Shown in pieces: positions 58,383-64,000 of a stretch of DNA of 64,000 bases (within the stretch, counting starts at the first letter, position 1; every line of letters begins with the position of its first letter). Below the pieces are notes generated by a model. The model had not been told where the DNA came from. It did no database searches and was given only the letters and a program-made list of their open reading frames with translations. This DNA comes from Campylobacterales bacterium (GTDB lineage Bacteria > Campylobacterota > Campylobacteria > Campylobacterales > Sulfurimonadaceae): the NCBI GenBank assembly GCA_016938735.1, contig JAFGUB010000005.1, positions 1 to 64,000 on the forward strand. Direction: 5' to 3'. The position numbers were made by a program, and so were the translations under genes.

Positions 58383-59426
58383 ATGAAAACCCATACCCTT
58401 TTGATGCCGCTGGATATGCACCTGCACCTGCGTGATGGCGTGATGCTTGAGACGGTGGCCCCGCTTTCGAGTTACAGCTTCAGCGGTGCGCTCGTGATGC
58501 CCAATCTGGTGCCGCCCGTGATCACGCTTGAAGCGGTCGTGGCCTACAAGCACCGCATCAACCACGCCATCGGCAAGCTTGATGATCCCGACGAAGAGGC
58601 GCTGATGGCCGATGACTGCTTTGAGCCGTACATGAGCCTCTTTTACCAAAACTACACCCGCGCTTTTTTAAGTACCGTCAAAGACGAGATCGTTGCGATC
58701 AAGCTCTACCCTGCCGGTATTACCACCAATAGTGAAGGGGGCGTCAAGAGCTTCGATCTGGATGCCATGCGCCCCACGCTTGAGGCGATGAGCGATCTAG
58801 GGATCGTGCTTTCGGTACACGGCGAGACGGACGGCTTCGTGATGGACCGGGAGGCGGAATTTATGAGCATCTATGAGATGTTGGCCGTCAACTTTCCCAA
58901 GCTCAAGATCGTGATGGAGCACATTACGACCAAAGCGGCGGTGGAGATGCTAGAGCGCTATGAGAACCTTTTTGCCACCATCACCGCCCACCATCTGCTC
59001 ATCACCCTTGATGATGTGGCAGGGGGGATGCTGCGGCCGCACCTCTTTTGCAAGCCCATCGCGAAGCGACCCGAAGACCGCGAAGCGCTCTTACATGTAG
59101 CCCTTGAGGCGCACCCCAAAGTGATGTTCGGCTCCGACTCCGCCCCTCATCCGCAGCATAAAAAAGAGGCGTGCGGCTGCGCGGCGGGGGTCTTTACCGC
59201 GCCGATCGCGCTGCAGTTGCTGTGTGAACTGTTTGACAAGCACGGCAAGCTCGAAAACCTTCAAGCCTTTATCAGCGACAATGCCCAAAACATCTACGGC
59301 CTCTGCCCTGAGTTTAAAGAGGTGGTGCTTTCGAATAGACCTTTTTTGGTGCCCGAGAAGTACGGCGACGTGATCCCGATGTTTGCGGGCGAGCATATCG
59401 GCTGGACGATCGAAAGTGTCAACTAG
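58383..59426 (+). CDS. pyrC: Dihydroorotase PyrC
   Basis: Pyrimidine synthesis enzyme closing the dihydroorotate ring. The 347-residue type II dihydroorotase has the metal site DMHLHLRDG, the carboxylated-Lys region [29 protein letters not shown], and the substrate/Asp region [13 protein letters not shown]. Its stop overlaps the GTG start of a response regulator by 11 bases, so pyrC is co-transcribed with the two-component genes. Confidence 0.96.
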   Translation: MKTHTLLMPLDMHLHLRDGVMLETVAPLSSYSFSGALVMPNLVPPVITLEAVVAYKHRINHAIGKLDDPDEEALMADDCFEPYMSLFYQNYTRAFLSTVKDEIVAIKLYPAGITTNSEGGVKSFDLDAMRPTLEAMSDLGIVLSVHGETDGFVMDREAEFMSIYEMLAVNFPKLKIVMEHITTKAAVEMLERYENLFATITAHHLLITLDDVAGGMLRPHLFCKPIAKRPEDREALLHVALEAHPKVMFGSDSAPHPQHKKEACGCAAGVFTAPIALQLLCELFDKHGKLENLQAFISDNAQNIYGLCPEFKEVVLSNRPFLVPEKYGDVIPMFAGEHIGWTIESVN

Positions 59427-60072
59427 GCTTCTGCTGCTCGAAGACGACGCGCTTTTTGGGGAGAGCTTGTGTGACTACCTTGAGGAGTGCGGCTGCGAGG
59501 TGTTACATGTACGCGACGGCGAGCGGGCGCTTGAGGCGACCTACGCGCAGCGTTTTGACTGCTATCTGCTCGACATCAACGTCCCGCTGCTCGATGGCCT
59601 CTCGCTGCTTGAGTCGCTGCGCAGCGGGCGCGACGCCACGCCGGCGATCTTTCTCACGTCGCATAGCGATAAAAGCGTTCTGTGCGACGCCTTCGAGCGG
59701 GGGTGTGACGACTACCTCAAAAAACCCTTCGACTTAGATGAACTTTGGCTGCGCATTCAAGCGTTGCTGCGTCGCTCTCGGGGTGATTTGCACCGCTGTG
59801 TTGGGGCGCTGTGCGTCGATATGGAGCGCAAAATCGCCACGCTTGAGGGGCGCGAACTGCGGCTTTCGGCCAAAGAGCTCTCCTTGCTTGCGCTTTTGAT
59901 GCGCGAAGCGGGGCTGGTGGTGAGCAAAGAGATGATCGTGGAGGCGTTATGGACGCCTTCTGAGGGGGTGAGCGACGGGGCGATCCGGGTCTATATCAAC
60001 CGCCTCAAGCAGGAGCTTGAGGGCTTTGCGATCGAAAATATCCGTGGGGTGGGGTATCGGCTTGTTCCGTAA
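59416..60072 (+). CDS. OmpR-family response regulator
   Basis: A 218-residue regulator with a receiver domain ([13 protein letters not shown], phospho-acceptor Asp53 in [26 protein letters not shown]) and a winged-helix C-terminal domain ([20 protein letters not shown], ending [22 protein letters not shown]). Start GTG 59416 overlaps pyrC; the stop overlaps the histidine kinase by 11 bases. Target genes unknown; exbB-exbD downstream are candidates. Confidence 0.92.
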   Translation: MSTRLLLLEDDALFGESLCDYLEECGCEVLHVRDGERALEATYAQRFDCYLLDINVPLLDGLSLLESLRSGRDATPAIFLTSHSDKSVLCDAFERGCDDYLKKPFDLDELWLRIQALLRRSRGDLHRCVGALCVDMERKIATLEGRELRLSAKELSLLALLMREAGLVVSKEMIVEALWTPSEGVSDGAIRVYINRLKQELEGFAIENIRGVGYRLVP

Positions 60073-60898
60073 TTTCACCTGGGTGATTTTGGGCTACTAC
60101 TTCGCCAGCGTCTCTTTAGTACTCGCAGCGCTCTACTTTACGCTTTTTACCCTAAAGATCGATTCGGTGTTTTTGCTTCTGGTGATCGCTGGGGTGCCGA
60201 CGGTGCTTATGGGGATGTTGATGGCCGCACTTGCATTAGAGCCGCTGCGCAGCCACTTTGAACAGCTTGAGCGTTTTACCAAAGAGACGCTGCATGAACT
60301 CAATTTGCCCATTAGCACCATCACCGCCAACACCTCCATGCTGAAAAAAAACACCGTAGACGAAAAAAGCCTGCGCCGACTTGAGCGCATCGAAGAGGCG
60401 ACGGCGATGTTGCGTGCGCGTCATAACGAGCTGAACTATCTGATCAAAAAGCAGATGCAAGTAGAACAGATTGAGCTCTTTGCACTTGATACACTGCTTC
60501 AAACGCGCGTCGATTTTCTCTCGGCGCTCTATGGGCGCTTTGAGTGGAGCGTCGCCATAGAACCCACCCATATCCGCGCCGATGCGATGGGGCTTGCCAA
60601 GGTGATCGACAATCTGATCGAAAACGCGGTGAAGTACTCCGGCGCGTCACGGCGCATCGAGATCGTGCTCCAAGATGCCAAGCTTTGGATCACCGACTTT
60701 GGGGTCGGAATGGATGAGGGGGTTTTGCTGCATATTTTTGACCGCTATTACCAAAACGATGCTACGATGCCGGGTTTTGGAATCGGGCTGCATCTGGTGA
60801 AACGTTATTGTGACCGCCATCGCATCGGCTTACATGTAAAGAGTATTAAAGAGGAAGGCACAACCGTGGTGCTCAATTTCAAAGAGGTGAGGGTGTGA
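60062..60898 (+). CDS. Membrane sensor histidine kinase
   Basis: A roughly 278-residue compact kinase: two N-terminal membrane helices (about 5-30 and 36-58) with a short periplasmic loop, then the H-box FTKETLHELNLPISTITANT (His78), N-box VIDNLIENAVKYSG, LWITDFGVGMDEG and FGIGLHLVKRYCDR. TTG 60062 is the most likely start as it overlaps the regulator's stop; GTG 60044 is an alternative. No distinct sensor domain, so it may sense through its membrane part or a partner. A palindrome (60830) is read Leu-His-Val. Confidence 0.88.
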   Translation: MFRNFTWVILGYYFASVSLVLAALYFTLFTLKIDSVFLLLVIAGVPTVLMGMLMAALALEPLRSHFEQLERFTKETLHELNLPISTITANTSMLKKNTVDEKSLRRLERIEEATAMLRARHNELNYLIKKQMQVEQIELFALDTLLQTRVDFLSALYGRFEWSVAIEPTHIRADAMGLAKVIDNLIENAVKYSGASRRIEIVLQDAKLWITDFGVGMDEGVLLHIFDRYYQNDATMPGFGIGLHLVKRYCDRHRIGLHVKSIKEEGTTVVLNFKEVRV

Positions 60899-61359
60899 TG
60901 GAACAGGCACAGTGGCTTCAAAGCGCGGAGCTGGCGCTTGATTATGGGGTGATGGGTATTTTGGTATTGATGAGCATCGTTTCGTTGTGGCTCTTTATTG
61001 AGCGGTTGATGTTTTATCGCAGCGTGCGCATCGAGGAGTATGAGAGCCGTGAACTGCTTGAACTTGACCTCTCCGACAACCTCTCGACCCTTTCGGCGAT
61101 CGGCGCGAATGCCCCGTATGTAGGGCTTTTGGGGACGGTTTTTGGCATTATGCTCACCTTTTACGCGCTGGGCGAAGCGGGCAGCATCGATCCCAAAAAG
61201 ATCATGACCGGACTCGCGCTCGCGCTCAAAGCGACCGCCATGGGCCTAGTGGTGGCGATCCCCTCGATTGCCTTTTATACGGCGGCACTGCGCAAAATGG
61301 AGCGCATCGTTGCTCATTATGACGCCAAAGCGGAGATGATGAAGCGTGAAGCCGCGTAA
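60898..61359 (+). CDS. exbB: ExbB-type proton-channel protein
   Basis: A 153-residue MotA/TolQ/ExbB-family membrane protein with three helices. NAPYVGLLGTVFGIMLTF and ITGL-like MTGLALALKATAMGLVVAIP carry the family's pore residues. It powers TonB-dependent uptake with ExbD. ATG 60898 overlaps the kinase stop. The short length matches the Campylobacterota ExbB2-type forms. No tonB gene follows. Confidence 0.9.
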   Translation: MEQAQWLQSAELALDYGVMGILVLMSIVSLWLFIERLMFYRSVRIEEYESRELLELDLSDNLSTLSAIGANAPYVGLLGTVFGIMLTFYALGEAGSIDPKKIMTGLALALKATAMGLVVAIPSIAFYTAALRKMERIVAHYDAKAEMMKREAA

Positions 61360-61726
61360 AAAATTCGATTCGATCAACGTCATCCCCTTTATCGACATCA
61401 TGCTCGTGCTGCTGGTGATGGTGCTCACCACCGCCACCTTCATCAAGCAAGGAATCATCCCCGTCGATCTGCCCAAGGCGCAAAAGAGCGAAACACCCAA
61501 AGAGAGTAAAGAGGTGCGCATCAGCGTCACCAAAGGCGGCAAACTCTTTTTTGAAAAAAGAGAGCTCAGCGCTGCAGAGCTTGAAAAGGTACTCTCAAAT
61601 ATCGATAAAAGCCAGACCGTTGTGCTCGCCTCGGACAAAGAGGCGCAGTTTCAGGACTTCGTAACGGTGATGGATATTCTCAAAAAACTGGGTCATGAAC
61701 AGCTATACATCCAAACCAAAGAGTAA
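61346..61726 (+). CDS. exbD: ExbD-type protein
   Basis: A 126-residue ExbD/TolR protein with one N-terminal membrane helix containing the essential Asp in NVIPFIDIMLVLLVM, and a periplasmic domain with VDLPKAQKSE. Start GTG 61346 overlaps exbB by 14 bases. It ends the pyrC-regulator-kinase-exbB-exbD unit. Confidence 0.92.
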   Translation: MKPRKKFDSINVIPFIDIMLVLLVMVLTTATFIKQGIIPVDLPKAQKSETPKESKEVRISVTKGGKLFFEKRELSAAELEKVLSNIDKSQTVVLASDKEAQFQDFVTVMDILKKLGHEQLYIQTKE

Positions 61727-61844
61727 CATATCGCATGTTTATAACATCTTTAATTTTATAATATTATAAAAAATAGACAACGTTACCTTTTCTCTTATAC
61801 ACTAAAATCATAAAGATTCGGTAAACCAAATTTTATTGCTGTGC

Positions 61845-61850
61845 TATAAT
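61845..61850 (+). promoter_or_regulatory. -10 element of the TolC-like gene
   Basis: TATAAT with an upstream TGC (extended -10), in an AT-rich 157-base region. AAAGGAG at 61872-61878 and ATG 61884 follow. Confidence 0.62.
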
Positions 61851-61916
61851 GGATTTGATTGAGGTGACTTTAAAGGAGTTATCATGAAAGTCTTATAGAT
61901 ACTATCGCTGTCGGGT

Positions 61917-63689
61917 GTGATACTCGCGGCGTTTCTGCAGGCTGTGACGCTTGAAGAAAGCGTTAGGGATTTGGTGCGTACCGACCCTGTGGTGCAGGAT
62001 CGCTACCGTCACTACAAACAGGTAGAGGCCGACGTGCGCATCGCTCAGGCGCGCTATCTGCCGACGCTCGATCTGACCACCGGTATGGGCAAGCAGTTTA
62101 TCAACGACCGTTCCGAATATACCGATCTGAGTGATCTAGGCTATGTCAACGTCAAGCTCCGAGGTAATCTAAACCTCTTCAACGGTTTTGGGGATATGCA
62201 CTACATCGATGAGCAGGAGCAGCGGCTCCTTTCGGCGCGGGAGGATCTGCTTAACACCGTCAATCTACAGGTCTACGACCTTATCGAAGCCTATATCACC
62301 GTCTTGAAAAAAAAGCGGGAAGTGGAACTCTCAAGAGAGAATCTCAGCAACCACGAAGAGAGCTATTTTAAAATCGTAGACAAGAGCCAGACGGGTGCGG
62401 GCAAAGCATCCGACCTCTATCAGGCTTCAAGCCGTTTGGCGCTGGCGCAATCCAACCACATGAGCGCCGTCAACGATCTGCGCGAAGCACTTGTGAAATT
62501 TGAGAAGGTCTACGGTAAGGACGTCGATATCGATTTTTTCGAGTACGGCTATAAAGTGCCGGTCGTCGAAGGGAACTTCGAGCGCTTTTTCGATCTTGCA
62601 CGCCAAAACAACAATGCGATCAAAGTGGCGAAACATAATATTGAAGTCAAACGTCAGGCCTACCTTAAAGACCTTCGCTACTTCTACCCCAAACTCGATC
62701 TGGAGGTGAGCGAAGAGTACCTCACCAACGACGACAGGGTCGAGGTTGATCAGTTCAAAGCGACGGTACTTTTTAACCTCTCGTGGCAGCTTTACAACGG
62801 CGGTGCCGATATGGCGCTGCGGCGCAAAAACCTCGAAGCGATGACGCAAGAAAACGAGGCGCTGCGCGAAGCCGAGCGTCAGCTCAAAGAGAAGCTGCTC
62901 TATGCGTGGAACAGTTTTGAAATTCTGGATAAGCAGCGTCAATATCTGCAAACCCATATCGAATACAGCAAAGATACGGTTGATTCCTACGCCGAGGAGT
63001 TTTTGCTGGGCAACCGCCAACTGCTCAACGTGCTTGATGCCGAACGTGAATTTTTCACCTCGCGCAAAGAGAAAAACAATGCCGATTACGATTTTGAACT
63101 CTCCAAATTCCGCATTATGGAAGCAGTGGGGGCGTTTTACGACTACTTCGGCCTCAGTGACACCTTTATCCACGGCTACTACGCCGAGTCGGGCGCGGTG
63201 GATGTATCGGATTATATTTATGAGCAGAACCAGACGCTGCTGACCACCCAAAGCGCGGCCTTTGTGAGTGCGGGCAAGGCCGATGATCAGGTATATGGCT
63301 TTGGCAAACTCTCGGTTGTGTCGATGGAGGATTACAATAGCTCCAAGCAGATGTTTATGCAGCGCACCCAAGCGATTGAGTCTTATGAGCCTCAGCCACA
63401 AAGCGCACAGGAGCTTTCAAGCTATTACGTGAAGCCCGTAGCCGAAGTGAATGCTACTTGCTATTGTCTGCAGATTGCGACACTTTCAAAGATGGATTAT
63501 GACCTGATGAACAAGATCCAATCGGCAACCGGCAGCGATCTGTTTTATAGAGACTCCGTCCGCATTCCCGGGGCGAAAGTGCTCAATGCCGGGCCGTTTG
63601 TGAGTATCGACGAGGCCAAGGCGGTACTTGAAAAGGTACGCTTACATGTAAAGGACGCATTTATCAAAAAATGCGAGGAGTGTCGGTAG
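61917..63689 (+). CDS. TolC-like outer membrane efflux protein, 5' end broken by an amber codon
   Basis: A TolC-family outer membrane exporter (590 residues from GTG 61917). VRIAQARYLPTLDLTTG, NVKLRGNLNLFNGFGD, LVDASDLYQASSRLALAQ-like (AGKASDLYQASSRLALAQS), SWQLYNGGADMALRRK and EFLLGNRQLLNVLDAEREFF are typical; the C-terminal ~80 residues (CYCLQIATLSK to VRLHVKDAF) look like a SPOR-type extension. The natural start is ATG 61884, with AAAGGAG five bases upstream and a signal peptide, but codon 5 (61896-61898) is TAG in frame. Starting at GTG 61917 leaves a truncated signal without basic residues or a ribosome-binding site. It is either a nonsense mutation, a sequencing error or suppressed. It probably exports a large adhesin, given LapG downstream. 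Confidence 0.82.
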   Translation: MILAAFLQAVTLEESVRDLVRTDPVVQDRYRHYKQVEADVRIAQARYLPTLDLTTGMGKQFINDRSEYTDLSDLGYVNVKLRGNLNLFNGFGDMHYIDEQEQRLLSAREDLLNTVNLQVYDLIEAYITVLKKKREVELSRENLSNHEESYFKIVDKSQTGAGKASDLYQASSRLALAQSNHMSAVNDLREALVKFEKVYGKDVDIDFFEYGYKVPVVEGNFERFFDLARQNNNAIKVAKHNIEVKRQAYLKDLRYFYPKLDLEVSEEYLTNDDRVEVDQFKATVLFNLSWQLYNGGADMALRRKNLEAMTQENEALREAERQLKEKLLYAWNSFEILDKQRQYLQTHIEYSKDTVDSYAEEFLLGNRQLLNVLDAEREFFTSRKEKNNADYDFELSKFRIMEAVGAFYDYFGLSDTFIHGYYAESGAVDVSDYIYEQNQTLLTTQSAAFVSAGKADDQVYGFGKLSVVSMEDYNSSKQMFMQRTQAIESYEPQPQSAQELSSYYVKPVAEVNATCYCLQIATLSKMDYDLMNKIQSATGSDLFYRDSVRIPGAKVLNAGPFVSIDEAKAVLEKVRLHVKDAFIKKCEECR

Positions 63690-63698
63690 TACTCACCG

Positions 63699-64000
63699 AT
63701 GCGATGGTTTGGGCTGTGGATCGGCGTGTGGATGCTCTGCAGCTTAGGTGCGGGGCAGGTGGCCTTTACCTCTAAAGCCGTAGAGGCAGTCGTCGCACGC
63801 TATGGAGAGGGGGCGCGTCAAAGGATCGAAGCCTATGACATGCTCATTGGGAGCTTGGCGGATAGGGACGAGTTTGAGAAGCTTATCGCCGTCAATGTTT
63901 TTGTCAATCGTGCCCTTTGGGTATCTGATCGGCAACTTTGGGGAGAGGAGGACTATTGGGCCTCTCCTTTGGAGTTTTTAGGGCGCAACGCCGGCGATTG
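63699..64000 (+). CDS. LapG-type transglutaminase-like cysteine protease (partial)
   Basis: The first 100 residues of an exported protein (signal MRWFGLWIGVWMLCSLGAG), cut by the window edge. The mature start (SKAVEAVVARYGEGARQRIE) and KLIAVNVFVNRALWVSDRQL, then WGEEDYWASPLEFLGRNAGD, match LapG-family bacterial transglutaminase-like cysteine proteinases; the window ends just before the expected catalytic Cys. LapG clips large surface adhesins unless held by the c-di-GMP receptor LapD. It follows the TolC-like gene by 9 bases, so the exporter and protease are co-transcribed. Confidence 0.82.
   Translation, partial: MRWFGLWIGVWMLCSLGAGQVAFTSKAVEAVVARYGEGARQRIEAYDMLIGSLADRDEFEKLIAVNVFVNRALWVSDRQLWGEEDYWASPLEFLGRNAGD

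Noticed and set aside
61727-61883. Small RNA or extra gene in the AT-rich region before the TolC-like gene
   Set aside because: Only a promoter and ribosome-binding site can be supported; no structured element is obvious.
1195-63651. Regularly recurring TTACATGTAA as a CRISPR array or dispersed mobile repeat
   Set aside because: Spacing is irregular (59 bases to several kb), the unit is only 10 bases, and no spacers, leader or cas genes are present.

Overview
The window looks like a chromosomal segment of a free-living, probably sulfur-oxidising member of the Campylobacterota (Epsilonproteobacteria). The reasons are: a ctpA-purC-purS-purQ-membrane protein-plsC-crcB block in the order I recall from Campylobacter jejuni; CcoI/CcoS for cbb3 oxidase assembly; families typical of the phylum (DUF3373 outer membrane protein, 'hydrogenase-4 component G'-like protein, DUF5718-like protein); and the dedicated LPS heptose pathway. 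Base composition is fairly GC-rich for the phylum (about 55% by eye), as in Nitratifractor-like lineages, but I cannot name a genus. Coding density is very high, no gap exceeds 300 bases, many neighbours overlap by 1-20 bases, and I see no rRNA, tRNA, CRISPR array or insertion sequence.

Layout. 0-8.7 kb: end of a toxin-antitoxin pair, the LPS heptose genes gmhA-gmhB, a half-length asparaginase, ccoI-ccoS, a small cytochrome c, then hldD-hldE with a YfaZ-like outer membrane protein and an orphan ABC ATPase. 8.6-13.7 kb (minus): crcB, plsC, a BatD-like membrane protein, purQ, purS, purC, ctpA. 13.9-19.4 kb: a complete oxidative Entner-Doudoroff operon (zwf-pgl-edd-eda) followed by galU. 19.4-20.4 kb: an AT-richer AbiEii-type nucleotidyltransferase toxin module. 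20.4-24.3 kb (minus): S4 protein, a flagellum/hydrogenase-associated small protein, ackA-pta. 24.5-35.3 kb: DUF3373 porin, a chemoreceptor, ABC-F ATPase, a chain of small conserved genes, and two convergent GGDEF proteins. 35.4-36.8 kb: a zeta-toxin-like kinase, small partner and pentapeptide protein. 36.8-41.5 kb: rhodanese with a newly spotted 41-residue membrane peptide, a Lon-like protease, an EF-hand-like repeat protein and a Cys/His-tailed small protein. 41.7-47.1 kb: a sulfur module of two tandem-rhodanese periplasmic proteins, a YeeE/YedE transporter, a porin and a DUF302 protein. 47.2-54.5 kb: LytS/LytTR two-component pair, class II (B12) ribonucleotide reductase, NfeD-SPFH pair, Na+/alanine symporter. 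54.7-64 kb: AlgC-type phosphohexomutase, GH16 glucanase, beta-helix protein, pyrC, OmpR-type two-component system, exbB-exbD, a TolC-like exporter whose natural start is followed by an amber codon, and a truncated LapG-type protease.

The most striking sequence-level feature is a highly iterated palindrome, TTACATGTAA. I count 29 exact copies by eye (roughly 0.03 expected from composition) plus 15 single-mismatch copies, spread over both coding and non-coding DNA. In genes it is read only in the two frames that avoid its in-frame stop, giving Leu-His-Val or Thr-Cys. In one case the third frame is used exactly at a gene's stop codon. In several 5' leaders it sits just downstream of the -10 box. 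It behaves like the HIP1 palindrome of cyanobacteria or an uptake/methylation signal, and I do not know of a described role for it in this phylum.

Functionally the segment links envelope building (heptose, phosphohexomutase, galU), sugar oxidation to pyruvate and acetate (Entner-Doudoroff, pta-ackA), periplasmic sulfur handling (rhodaneses, YeeE) and surface attachment signalling (GGDEF proteins, TolC/LapG).
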